A DNA stretch of 64,000 bases, taken from NCBI GenBank assembly GCA_023159155.1, contig JAJNNX010000006.1:310001-374000 (forward strand). Reading direction: 5' to 3'. The notes under the pieces were generated by a model. That model was not told where the DNA came from and did no database searches. It was given only the letters and a program-made list of their open reading frames with translations. Source of the stretch: Ustulina deusta (Eukaryota > Ascomycota > Sordariomycetes > Xylariales > Xylariaceae). Positions 1 through 12,359 of the stretch are shown here, in pieces; the first letter of the stretch is position 1; every line of letters starts with the position of its first letter. Both the position numbers and the translations under genes were made by a program.

Positions 1-3000
1 TATCAGCTATTCCACTTGAAAACGCCAAGAGCTTTGACACGACCACGCCTCGGAGAACCGAATCGACAACCGTAAGTAAATTCTCCGCCATATGAATGTC
101 ACTTCTGGACCCAGCTTCGTGGAAGGGTAAGCTCTTCATTGAGGGGAATAGATCTAGAAATCGTGCTTCCGCTCGGTTTTTCAAATGCAAGGTAATGTCG
201 GAGCTTAAGTAAGAGAGCATCCCTGTCCACATGATGTTGTCTGCTTCGATCGCGTTATCCATGGCAACTGAAAGCTGCTCGAATTGGGCGTGAAGCCTTT
301 CGGCTCCTTCGGGAGTGCTGGGGTCGTGAATTGCTAAATTCAGTGAAAGCTTGACTTGACAGAACGGGAGCGTAAATTCATTCGCCAACTCTAAGACCTG
401 CTCAAAAGTCTTCTGCCCACCTCCACTCTGAGGCACCAAGAGTTTGGTTGTGAGGGCTTCTATAAGCGTAGCTAGCTTAGCATCTGGGCTCTTCAGCGAT
501 AATGTCTGACTAGCGGCTTGTGGGTCGACAAGAACTAAGTCCCTAAGTAGCTCGAAAAGATGAGACTTGACTTTTTCATCGTCGAGAGGCTGCGGTCTAG
601 GGGGTTGTTGGTTTCGAGAGGCCGCATATTCCGCTAGCGACCCACGAATCAAGTGCATGACCTCTTTGGCATACTCAAGGCGGGCTTGTCCTTGGATAAT
701 TCGAAACCGATAGCAATCATCCAATGTTGTGATTTGATCCGGAACCAAAGGTTTCATCAACATTTGTAGGATTTCTTGCATGTAAGTAGAGGCAGAACCC
801 ACTGCGTTGGGCTGAGTTTGCGTTCCTTGGTTTTGGCTTCTCAAAGCAGTTGCGAGGAGGGTTGTGAGCGAGAGACACCCAGAACTGACAAGAAGTGGAT
901 ACATTTGAGCGATTGGTGCTCGCTTCGTCAGCTTGCGAATATGTTGCACCCAGTCTTTCATTAGAGTGTCAAAGTATTGTGTGTCGAAAACTCGGAGCCG
1001 TGATAGCAAAATAGAATAGGGGCGTTGTCGTTCATCACCTTTAGCCCAGCATATTCCAATCTTACTCACGATTGTATGAAAGAGACGCTCCATGGTATGT
1101 TTGTCGGCGCTCGAATAATTAGCAAGCTTTTCAATCTGTTCGCCTAACTCTGTCTCGTCGTCTTGAAGCTGAGTAGCCATGTTGTCGGACAGCGGGGACG
1201 AGGCATCCGCGGCATTGCTTCGATCCGCTTGGAGCAATTCATTTCGTAGCTGTGCTGCCATCGATTCGAGCCCAGGGAGCCGGGGGGCAAGGTTCGCGAG
1301 TGAAGCGAGAAGTGGCCGTACTCCAAGGCCTTGTTCTACGCTAATTGTCCTGAGGCGGTCATAGAAAGATTGAAAATGCGATTTTGCTGAGCCAATTGCG
1401 AAGAATACTGGCAAATGGAGACTGAGGGTGTTCACACAGTAAGACAGTGTCTCAACGTCGGAGGAGTGTGTCATATAATCCAGAGTCGTGTCAAGCATAC
1501 TGAAATCTTGGGCAGCTTCTAATAATGTTCGGACTATATCAAAACACCTCTCAGGTGGCTCGAAATGAGTCTTCTCCGTCTGGAACCGTTGAATAGTGCT
1601 GTCGACGAAGCCGTTTGCGAGCCATGAACAGACTTCAAATTTGAGCGACCGACTGCTTAGGCCTAGCTTCTTGGCTAATTTGTTGACGCTCATTGGCGGT
1701 TTCTGTGATATTGGGTCGCTAGGCTCAAGCGGAACAGATAATGCGTGTTTAATATAGCTAATGGCTGTCACAATATCCTTTGCTTCATCTTCAACAGAAA
1801 ATGAAGCTCTTCGAAGCAAAGAGGCTCGCAAACTCCTCATGGAATCGTTGAACGAGTGAGCGGGGATCTCGGCTAGAAGCCTCATAGAACAAGGCCCATC
1901 TGGAAGCGCCTCGGAAGGGTTAAGAAGGCCGCCTCTGGCGATGAGCCATTGAATATACAAGGGGACAGAAAAATGGCCTGAGCGAACAAGCTCTGAGACA
2001 AGGTGGTAAATACTATGTTTTCGTGGGGTTTCTTGGAGTGCATCAGCGTCTAGGAATCCAAGTATCTCGCCAGTAAGATCGGTGTTGGGGTCCGATATTG
2101 ATCGTAGGATTGTTGCTGCGACATAGACCTTCGCAGCACCAAATCGGTAAAGTGATGTACACCATTCAAGGGTGGTGCGTATGAGGACTGGTGTATTTTG
2201 AGTGGCCTTGCGTATCTGTCCAGGAATATCGTCCTTGAACGGCAGGCGCAGCATGTCGTCAAGTAGTGCAACTAGGGTACTTCGGACAGCTGGTGGTGTT
2301 CTAACCGTGGAGCTGGTTAACGAATCATTTCGGAGATCGATGGCTTTAAATATGGTATATGTTGATTCCTGGCTCGATGAAAGAAAGGACTGTATCGAGT
2401 CTCGGAATCGAAGCCATGTCATAGGATGCACGAAACTGTCTGGGCTTGCTGAGATGAGGGATTCAACAAGAGAGCCTAGTTGGGTAGATAGCGGTAGTAG
2501 AAGATCTCTATCGGGACTGTCGTATATCTAATTTAGGGGTTAGTACAAGTGCATATTATGCTGGTTCAGATAACCCACAGAACAGTGATGATTGAGCATA
2601 GCAGTGGCCAGCCGTCGCCCATGGCGCCGGAGTTTGAGTATGTCTTTCCAGTATATCTGAATCAACAAGAGCCACATAGGTAGCTTGGCTTCATGGCTAT
2701 TTTCTAGGCTAGAAATCAGCCATTCCATATAGTGGTCGCGGTCCAGAAGATGCTCGGCATAGAGGTGAGTAGCGAGGCGAATGCTAGCCATGGTCAGTAG
2801 GAAGCACCCATGGAAAGGGTGGCTAATACTTACGCATATGTAACTTTAGCCTTCCAGTCCTCTTCGATGAATGCACCGATGACGGCCTCCACAAACTGCT
2901 CTACGCACAAGGTCCAATCTCGAATCCATTTCACCTCGCCACCCATGACAAATGTGTTGTTGACCCCTTTACGCTTGAAAGCCCTGATTTCATTTGCCCC

Positions 3001-4080
3001 TACACATTTTGCAAGCCAAACAGCTCGATCAGTGGGGACATTCTTGTTGAGACATTGGTCGAGGAGTACGCGGCCCCGGATGCCATGAGGGATTGTTCTG
3101 CTAAGTCGGCGGAGGGGGATGGTTGAATTAGCGAGGTCTTTTAGCCAAACCTCTCTCTTCGTATCTGTAAGGGTGACGCGCGGTGGAGGTTTGAAAGTAG
3201 ACGGAGATGTGATTTGCCCAATATGTCGCCGCTGATTTAAGACACCCGTTAATATTGTTGACAACGCGTGCAGCCCACTCTTATGCTTGAGAGCGGGAAA
3301 TAATGCAGCCTTTGCGGAAGCTGCCTCCTGGGTTGGTTGCGCTGGAGCCTTGTCGAAATAGCCAATGCGAATGATACTGTCGGAGAACTGGTCTTCGGGA
3401 TGCCCTCCACGCCAGGGATTGAAGTCAGCATGGCCTGAAAAAGCATTAGTATCTCGTTGGGTGCCACCTTCATTTTTCCTGGTCCTACCACACGGCTCTT
3501 GCTTCCCCATACTAGAATATCGGGGGGCGTCAGGAGGCGCTTCGAGTACGAAGGGTTTAAGGCGCGAGTCTTTCTTCGCAGGCGCATTTATTGGCGGCGG
3601 CTGAAACCGCTTGGTTGGTGCCGCGAATCGAGCCCGGCGAGGAGGCATAGGGAGGGGAGCCACATCTCCGTCAACGGTCTGGCATCTCGACGTCTGTGGA
3701 CTCATGTCACCGAGGTCAGGGGCATCGGCCATGGACATGACTCGCGACGGAGTGAAGACCTTGTTGGCGGATAAGGGGTCGGGGTTTTGAGGCGATTCGA
3801 TGAAACCCGAATGAACGATGCCATCATTGACCAGCTCCAGCTTGAGTTTGGACCCTCCCCTCCTCGGGGTTGTGCCATATCGGTTCTGTGCTCCATCGCC
3901 CCCATCGGCGCCCTGTTCATTGCTGAAACTATCGGACCTGCGTATCGGGGATTGCGGTAGGTGGTGCTGGGACAGTGAGCGCTGAGTTGCGGGTCTCTGC
4001 GACAACCCCGAGCCGCTGAGTGTTCTCTGAGGCTGTCGCTGAGAGATGGCCAAGGAGGGCCGGGAGGTCATCGCGGACAC
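1..4080 (-). CDS. srb8: Mediator complex subunit 12 (Srb8), 3' end outside window
   Basis: Srb8/Med12 is a subunit of the CDK8 kinase module of Mediator and regulates RNA polymerase II transcription in the nucleus. I read three exons: 4080-2834, 2783-2579 and 2527-1, joined in phase across 50- and 51-base introns (GTAAGT...TACTGAC...TAG and GTGGGT...TACTAAC...TAG). This gives about 1326 residues with no stop before the window edge. The N-terminus (SAMTSRPSLAISQRQPQRT) is the Gln/Arg/Ser-rich start I know from fungal Srb8. The conserved Med12 block lies near residues 300-400 and includes SRTIPHGIRGRVLLDQC and AVWLAKCVGANEIRAFKRKG. Exon 3 is long, helical and Leu-rich, as in the rest of the family. 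The C-terminal part, probably a few hundred residues, is missing only because the window ends. A possible second start is the Met four codons downstream. Confidence 0.93.
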
Positions 4081-4726
4081 TGGGACGGTAAGTACTCCAT
4101 ATCTTCAATACAATGGGAGATTGGGTATGGGGTCGAATGGGCGGCCGGGGCGAAGGAGATGGCAGTCGGAGGTGAGGCCCAGGATGAATGCGGTGTTGTG
4201 ACGAAGCCGGGGCCGAGCCTGAGGCAAGTTGCGGAAAGAAGTCGACGGCCGACGAGGAACGGCAACAGGGTAGCAATGTGGCCTGTATAAAAGACGGTAG
4301 TCGACGCCGTGGCGGTGGTGTTTGCCTGTGTTGGTTGGGCTGTCAACGAGGTGCTGTGTATGGGGTGAGGTGTAGTGAGAGTCGTGCACATGGTCGGAAG
4401 GAAGAGGTATGGTGGTTACGGCTCAACGAGCGAGGGTTCAACGAGGCTTGGGGATAAACGAACCACACTGGGTAATGATTGGTACACTGATATCCGGGAT
4501 GCCCTCAAGGCCGGCAGGGATCTTATGTATACTGCGCCAGATATAGGACAGGCCTGGGTACCTGACAAGGCAGGAAGGGTGGTATACTGTGGACAATGCT
4601 CAGTACTTGGAGGTACAAAGCGTAGGTACCGGGGCATGTACCCACTCCTCGGGTAGTGTGCTGGGCTGTCTGTCGTGGGCGATTGCAATTATCGTCGAGT
4701 CTTGGGAACTGGAGGCCGAAGAACAG

Positions 4727-4765
4727 GATGGAATAGGATGAAATGGGATGGGATGGGATGGACGG
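4727..4765. repeat. imperfect (GGGAT)n short tandem repeat
   Basis: The plus strand reads as imperfect five-base units of the type GGGAT/GGAAT for about 40 bases. It lies about 650 bases upstream of the srb8 start codon. A weaker GGGATGGGAT stretch occurs near 9019. Confidence 0.7.
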
Positions 4766-7700
4766 GGGCGTGGTAAGCAGTTCCAGCCAGGGTTGTTCCC
4801 TACAGCCCGTTTGGACACGTACGGCAGCCAGCTATAATATAAGTATGTATTCAAGTAGGCAGGTATTTCACGATGCGTTGCTGCGGCAAGGTTCGGTATG
4901 CCAGCAGCAAAACAACGCAGTACCTCCAGTACTCTCCAGTACAGCAGTTACCGAGTAGAACGGATCCACTGCATTACGAGTTATGGGGAGATGGAGAGCG
5001 AACATTGGATGCAGATGTGGACACAGGTGAGGTGCAGTGCAGGTGGAATTTACCATGATCTGCCTGCCCAGTCTAACTCACTCCGAGATTGGGCAATGTG
5101 CGAGACGCTCGCTGACACTGTATCGCAATGACTGAGGTTACCTCTACCGCTGTCCGAGTGCAAATGGGCGAACTGTCCTAGGCGAGACTATCGCAGCCGC
5201 GGGAGGAGACCATGGAAGCCGGAGCCAAATTTAGTGTATACATGTGCCTATTTACAGGACCTACCTACTTCCAGCTGACAGCCTAGGTACCTAAGTAGGT
5301 AGGTAGTGGGTACTGCTCTGTTCTGGGGACTACTGCTCTGTGGTGTATTGTCGCGCAGACCTGCCTGCCGTAGTGTATTCGTGCCGCTGCCGAGTCCTCA
5401 CGTACACTACAGAATCACGTAATAATCAGGCACTTCCGTTTCTTATTAATACCGCTCCAACCTCCGAGTCATTTATCCAATGTCATCACCATCACTTCTC
5501 TGGCACTACCTCATGACGGACCAACCACGCACATGATGCCTGGGCAACCCATATTACAGCATATCTACACAGAGAAAATGAGACCTGACCCAATCTGCCC
5601 CGAACAATGGACGTCCATACTGGCCGTGCCTCACTGACACCAGAATGACCTGGTAGATCCCGGAATACCCCGTACAGAACCCTGTGCAACCAAGATCGGC
5701 CTGATTTGATGCATGGGTAGGTACTCTGTTGTCTACTCTGGAAACTTGTTCCATCGTGGCGGGAGTCTCCGCTCATATAGTACACTGCCTAGAACCAGAG
5801 ATACCTATGCGATCCATAGCCTATCGTTGGATGAGTCAAGTCGAGAGATGGTAGAAACCCAACATATGTTGCCGCTGTGTGAGAACCCTCGCAAAGTCGA
5901 GACGGGTGTCTCAGAGCATCGCCACGTACGCTAGCGGTCCCTAGATACCCCGCAAGTGGAATTTGACTGCTCTTCCATCTTGGACAGCACGAAGACCCAA
6001 AGAGGTTGCTCGCTCGGAAGCCATATTACTATATTGGGTCAACCCTCAAAGCAGCATGCGCATTACACGACGGGTACCTAGTATCGAGACATGCTACCAC
6101 AACGGGTCGCACCAATTGGGAGACGTGTTGCCCTGCTACAGCTCATGATAACGACGATCGGGTGTCAGCAACCTTCGCACAAACAACCCCCACAATCAGA
6201 CAAGCCAAGGAATAGTAATCGTCCACATTACTGGCTCCACGCCACAAGGCACAACTGGCGACCACTCCGGATTTCAATTTCATCCTAGGGTCAAAGGTTC
6301 ATTGGCAGTACCCAACTCGTAATAGCGAAATTAATAGATATGGGAGACCTACATAGACCTAGGCTAGGTGCGTGTGTGCCCAGCTCTGGCTTTGGGCACA
6401 GGTTTCAATGTCATTCTCCTCATTCAGCGTTCAGTCATATCAGGGGCCTTTCGGGAATGAGGTGTTAGGTGACACATCAGGTGGTTAGGTAATCATGCTT
6501 CGGGCCAGCCGGCCATTTTCCCTCAGGTTTGTTGATACTGGTTAATCCAGTGAGATCCCATGGCAATAACTTGTACTATTACCGATTTCGGGGATTGCGT
6601 GTGCTAAATTACCTATATTTCCGCAGGTCGCCGACAAACCCGCTACACGCTCTGTCTATTTGTGTTGGGAGGCAAGAAACGGCTGATATGATTGCTAATC
6701 ACGACGTATGGCTCTCGATCGCTTGGCGCGCTTCTGCTTACTTATAGTCCCGAAACTGTTTCGGCTGGTGATGTATACTACTTGCTCAACTTGTGCCTCC
6801 TCTCTTTATTAATACAGTCTTTCGCAGACCGATTGCCTTCGGCATCGCGGCTCCCATTGCATTATTTTAGACCCTCATTGGTTTGAGGTCCGCTGGCTTT
6901 TTGCTGGCACTCCGACGGTGCATGTCGTTCCAACTAACGTAACAAAATGCCGACTCGGGACAACCTATCCTGACAAATAAACAACACGTGCATTTCGCCG
7001 GAGCTCGGCAGACCATTTGCAATGCCGCGGAAGATTATCATCTACGAGCAGATCATGTGTCGTCCCGTAGAATGTCCCAACACCCCGTGATTCTAGTCTC
7101 CCTGATCAGCTGGGAATTAGCACCCGACGCTACACTATCTAAATGCGCTAGATACCATGCCCTCCCGTTGTTTCGTTCTGTGGTGCCTGTCTCGCCAGGG
7201 CGGTGGGACGATCTATCTGTGTCTCTCCATCAGCCTATCAACGAGATGTTGTTTTCGGCTAGGCTAGGGACGTGCAGGCTTCAACTTAAAACGTAGATCG
7301 CTTAGCAATAGGAGGTCGCTAATAAGCACCCGAGGATATCTGTCTATCTGCAATCAATGCTGTGCCCTATTGTCTCACTGCAGCGTGGAGATGCCGAGAA
7401 GCGGTAACCCCTAGATACGGGTTCGAGGGATGCCTCCCGGAAAGAAGACGACTGGTCCGTGTGAACATACTTGGCATGTATTGCATGATCTGCAGATGTT
7501 GGTCGACAACTACTGTAACCTCCTATATGGCCTGTGTCTACCACTAATTCAATGCATGCATATCTGTCGATTGGCGGCCCCGAAACCGACGTTGCATCGA
7601 TGGTGACGCAACGTAGTTAAAAGTCTCAACCTGGGGTATGTCGGCGTGATAAGACCGGTGGGAGGTTGGCCGTGACGACTCGCCGCAATATTGTGCAATG

Positions 7701-7816
7701 ATCGGCCCCGTGCTGCTGGGATGGTCAAAAGTCAAACACTAACCTAATGTAGTGTAGAATCTTAACGCCAACCCCGCTGTGGCTCAATCTTACTTAATCG
7801 ACGAGGCGTCAAAGAC

Positions 7817-7921
7817 AACCTACCTACATAGACATCATGATATTAGGTAATTAGGTACCTACTTCCTTAAGGTACCTAGTGTACACTATCGGCACGCTAC
7901 TATAGATAGGTACCTACCTAC
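7817..7921. repeat. cluster of degenerate TAGGTACCTA palindromes
   Basis: Short runs of ACCT/AGGT units, often as the palindrome TAGGTACCTA, fill this stretch just upstream of the Asterix gene. The same motif recurs in other intergenic parts of the window and is absent from the coding exons I defined. Confidence 0.7.
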
Positions 7922-8150
7922 TTTGTTAATAAAGTGAACCTAGCCAAGCCAGTTCTCGGTCTAGACCCCTATTGATGGTCCACCGAGGAACTTCAGACAA
8001 CAATCAACACTGCCGGCCGACACCTACCTTTTCGCACTCAGCCTCTCAACATCAAACCCGCTCCGAATTCGCATTTGTCGCCGCGGAAGTTATCCAGAAA
8101 TAGGCAAAGGATAATTTTTTCGCATTTACTCCCGGAATTTTTCAACCACG

Positions 8151-8890
8151 ATGGCGTCAAAGAAGGACATGCGACGGCCGGACCTAGGTAAGACAACCCA
8201 CTCCTCCTCCATCGCATCGCGATGCATTTTAGAGACTGGAAAGGGGAGCTCGCAACACAAGCCAAGCCAGGACAAGGCTAACAAAGATCCCGCCCCGCGC
8301 AAACAGTCGTCCCTTACCAGGAGTCGCCGGCCGCCAAATCAGGCGACAGCCCCGAGTTCTCCTCGACGCTATCGTCGACGATGCCGATGGCGGCCATATT
8401 CACACGGAACAAGTACATCGGATGGTACGTTTTCTTGTCCCACGCGTCGGCACAGCGGCATCGAGAAAAGCGAATGCGGCTGCGCATAGCAAAAAAAAAA
8501 AAAAACACAAGAAACCGCCGCGGCGAAACCCCACCTGCATGCACCATCCCATCGCTAACTTGGACCCGTCGTCGTCGACAGGGCCGCCGTCGTCTTCAGC
8601 ATACAAAGTTGGCTAGGCGAGAGCGAAGCGACGACGCAGAGCACGAGCACGCCGGGCTACTTCAGCGTGGGCATGTCGAGTAAGCGAACACGTCGGGCGC
8701 ACGTCCGTCCCGAGACCCTTTATTTCCGCAACCCCCTGAAATCCTCTCTCTCTCCGTGCCATCTGTGCAGGTGCTAATCACGCCCCCCTATCTCGCCACA
8801 GTCATGGCCCTCCTCGTGACCTACCTCCCCATCTTCCTGCCCCCGGTGCCAGGGCAAGCTCAACCGCCTCTCGCCGCCGCCGCCGCATAA
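8151..8890 (+). CDS. Asterix/UPF0139 family small membrane protein (PAT complex subunit homolog)
   Basis: The family (human WDR83OS/Asterix) is part of the ER PAT complex that assists membrane-protein insertion; the role here is inferred from homology. I assembled four exons: 8151-8187, 8307-8424, 8582-8679 and 8802-8890. Their 342 bases encode 113 residues, and all three introns have GT...AG ends in matching phase. The N-terminus MASKKDMRRPDL, then VVPYQE, and the block AAIFTRNKYIGWAAVVFSIQ are typical of fungal members. A first hydrophobic helix lies near residues 46-60 and a second near 85-103 (ALLVTYLPIFLPPVP). The tail is a short Ala/Pro run. Intron 2 holds a run of 15 A. The gene converges with the RhoGAP gene downstream. 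Single-frame ORFs miss it because the exons are short. Confidence 0.88.
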
Positions 8891-9782
8891 GACGACCACC
8901 ACCACGCAAAAAAAGCCCCGAAGAAAACACCGCCCCTTCCGTTGTCTTGGTAATTCCAGGTGGCAATCGCAAAATTGCAAACTACGCGAAAGCGCAAGGA
9001 AACTGTTGGAGAGGTGGTGGGATGGGATGGGATACCCAAATATTAACCAGCGCAGCCGCTCTCACAGAGGAAGTGGCGGCGGCAAAAAAAGGGAGGCAGG
9101 AGAACACGCACGAGATTATGCACATACGAAAGGACGCAATCGTAAGAGGCTTGCGAGATCGTCCCAGTGCTCGGATAACGTTCATATCGAGTCGGGCTAT
9201 AATGCACAATGGGCGATGTAATAATATACCTAGGTACCTACCTAGGTACTGAACCAAGAAAAAAAATGAATAGAATATTCGAATAGCAAGGACAGGGGGG
9301 GGCAATCTCGGAAGCAACCATAAATCAATTCACCGACAGGAGAGCCGAAGGCGCTCAGCCAATACCAGAGAAAAGAATACATGGCGATTGAACCAGCCTT
9401 GTTCTCTTCGGTCATCATAAAAGATGAAATTTCATCTATCTCTGAAAAAAGAAGAAAAAGACATGGCTGCATGTTCCATCTGTATTTTGTTTCTCCTTCT
9501 CCGAACCAACTCCGGACAAAGATGCCACCTACGCCCTGCGCCAACCCAGTTTCACCCCAGGCTCGGAAAATGAAGCGTGAGGTCGCCTTGCTCGCTCTCC
9601 ATCCTTCCAATAAAAACGACCTCGGTGCCTAATCATACATTTCCATTCTCGTCTTATCATCCCGTCCAACCCTAATTACAATACACACTAGAAAGTATCA
9701 AGATTAGGCCTCACAGTTTTAATTACCTGCAGCCAAAAAGCTGGCTATTTATGCAAACAAGCCTCGCAGACTAGCGTCCCAC
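8891..9782. other. convergent intergenic region
   Basis: This stretch lies between the stop codons of two convergent genes and presumably carries both 3' UTRs. It has a palindromic ACCTAGGTACCTACCTAGGT-type motif at about 9226-9250 and several poly-A runs. I see no credible gene; the short ORFs on both strands have no family signal. Confidence 0.6.
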
Positions 9783-12359
9783 TTAATCCTCATCGAAGAT
9801 CTGATACGTGTTCTGCAGTATTGTATCCACGACACGAACCTGCCAGGCCGCATCCACAATATTGCTGCCTGGGGCCGTTCCCATGAGCGTAGGTCCAAAT
9901 ATGATAGAAAGATTCTGAGAGTTCATGCGATTGACCGTGCTGTTTTCCATGACCCTATACAAGTGCAACGTCAGGGCGCGTAAAGTGGCGTAGTTGGGGT
10001 CCGGGAGGCCATTAATAATAGCATGCATGCTATCCCTTCGCACGATATCATCATCTTGCTTTGCTGCTTCGATAAATGCCGAGTAGTTGTCAGAGGTAAG
10101 AAGGGGATCGGGGAGATCACGAAGAAACTGCTTCAGCAGACCGGCAACACTATTGACGTCATGGAAGAAGTTTTCAGGGTTACGGAAGTCTAGGATATGG
10201 GATTCTTGATCTGTATGGATAATCAATCAGCTGAGTAGGCAAAAATGACGCGAGCGAGGGTAAACGAACCGGTATCAAAGAGACTCTTTAACTTGTTGAC
10301 ATGCATTGACGAACCAGACAGACGATAAATCCCCTCTACCGCAAGGCCATACAAATCAACAGCCTGTATGCATTGGTGCACGACCATGGGAACAGCGAAC
10401 TGGTCCCTCTCGTACAACCGCGCAAGAGAAACGCCGAATACTTGTTTCACGCCCCCAGTAGGATTACCAAATGTCTTAGGAGGGGAGGCCGAACGGGCAG
10501 CTAATTCCTGCGGGGGCAAAGGCGCTACAAAGGCACTAGGACCCCCTTGCTGAGGAGACTGTGCTCGCGGGGGTTGAGTCTGGAAAGGCAGGGCCCCTAG
10601 CTGTGGAGGGCCACTCTGACTGTTCAAGGGGCTACTCACGCCGCCGTTGAACCGCGACTGCTGAGGGAGGGCATGAGTCGAATTCCGTGCGTTGTATATT
10701 TGTTGCGGCTGCACGTTCGACTGAGTTAACATAGCCCCATGGCTATAGCTTCTCTCGTGTCCCAGTCCCGATGATGGCCGCTGAGTAGCTGATAGGGAAG
10801 GGGGGATGAAAGTTTGGGCTGGACCACCCTGGCCCATAGAAGACGCCGTGTCAAAAGTAGTTGTCCGCCCCAATGAACCAGAAGGCGGCATTTGAGTTTG
10901 GAGGGCTAAGGTTTGAGCTGGGAGTTGCTGTTGCGAGGGTGGCCTCGCTGGTTGTTGATGTATTTGCGCCACTTGGTTGACAGACATATTATGCTGGGGA
11001 TTAAGAACCTAGATTCGTCAATATTCAAGATTCGGTGGATGGAAGGCGGGTAGCGTACCGGATTGCGCTCATATTTAGGCTCGGAAGTTTTTGGGGTGAG
11101 TTTGGAGTGAAAACTGGTTATGTAGTCTTCAAGATCCTTCTTATTATCTATAGCGTGAATAACTTCCTTGAGGCTATGTGAGTATTGGCCCGGGGAAATG
11201 GCATTTTTTAATGGACTGATGACTAGTCCGTTACTGAGAAGAAGTTTCTCGTTGAAGGATGCTGCCATTCGTTGTTAGTTATGGATTCAGGGACACATCA
11301 AATTGCTACCTTTCACCCACCAAACTTCTGCATCTGTAATGTAGTGCCAGAATCGCATTCCCTTATTAGATCTTGCAAAGCTCTAATAGCTTCTGGGCGA
11401 GTTGTTGACTCCATTGTGGCCTTCTCCGTTTGGTATGCCTGGACCTTGCCCAGATAATCTGTATCGGCAGCCTGGGTCTTGCGCAAAAGGTCCTCTTCTT
11501 GCTGCGCGGCGGACTTGGGTCCTTTGATACCAAATCGGGAGCCCTGTCTAGCCTCACCAGTCCTCACGCGATCGTACTCATCGGCCAACGCGTCATATTT
11601 GGCCTTGGACTTGCGCATGGCCGACTCGATATCCAGCAGGCGCTGCTCAGCAGAAAGTCCGTTCTGCTTCCATCCTTTCCGATGTTTCTCTGCCACCGCA
11701 GCCACCTCAAGGAGATCTTCGTGCATCTGATGCAGCGAGAGGGCAAATTGGGTGCCATTCTCAGCCATGCGGTCGTGTATTGCGAGCATCTCCTCGTACG
11801 ACTTGGCAAAGCTTCCTTGTCGGTGGTCAGCGTGGTGAATGTTATCCTGATTCGATTTGCAGAGCTTCTTCATCCCCCTCGCATGTTCCTCCTCCAGGAT
11901 AGATCGTTTCTTCAAGAAAATAGCAAATTCCTATATGCATGCCAAGTCAGCGACAGCACAACCCATCAAGGGAGAAAAGTCTTGGTGGCGAACCTTTGCC
12001 GAAGCGACGCTTTGCTTCAAGCGATTCAGTAAAGTCGTTATGCCAATCTATGACCGTCAGTCGTCGTTACCCTTGACGGGGAGCAGCGTTGGGATTCGTA
12101 CATCGGAGCCCAAGACATCTTGAACTCGCTGGGGCGCATCGGACTTCGCACCATCGGGAGCAGACGGACTCGCCTCAGGACCTCCGGCTCCAGCCCCAAC
12201 ACCAGTCGAAGACCCCGGCATTGGCCCATTGGTACGAGCAGCAGCACCGTTCTCGGGTGGAGGGCTCGGGATATAGCGGGGCGACATGCTGGCCGTTTGT
12301 TCGTAGTCGGGTTGTGAAGGCGACGGCTTGTCAACAGAAGTCCGGCTAAAGTCTGCCAT
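9783..12359 (-). CDS. rgd1: Rho GTPase-activating protein with F-BAR domain (Rgd1-like)
   Basis: Rgd1-type proteins bind membranes through an F-BAR domain and stimulate GTP hydrolysis by Rho GTPases (Rho3/Rho4 in yeast), acting in polarity and wall integrity. Six exons join in phase: 12359-12102, 12047-11994, 11930-11321, 11261-11059, 11008-10270 and 10210-9783, giving 763 residues. The introns are 50-63 bases with CTGAC-type branch sites. Residues 1-86 are a Pro/Ser-rich leader. The FCH/F-BAR segment starts at about 87 (GITTLLNRLKQSVASAKEF) and runs as coiled coil to about 370. A Gln/Pro/Ser-rich linker covers about 376-555. The RhoGAP domain covers about 560-755, with the arginine finger at Arg604 in GIYRLSG and the later motif NSQNLSIIFGPTLM. 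Domain order and length match the fungal Rgd1 family. All key residues I can check are present. Confidence 0.93.

Larger units (their letters stand above)
4081..8150. other. intergenic region between srb8 and the Asterix gene
   Basis: This 4-kb spacer separates two divergently transcribed genes and should hold both promoters. I found no reading frame with recognisable protein content; the ORFs here are short, overlap on both strands and lack family signals. It contains a GGGAT-type short repeat near 4727-4765 and clusters of TAGG/ACCT motifs near 5265-5310 and 7817-7921. Nothing else can be supported. Confidence 0.6.
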
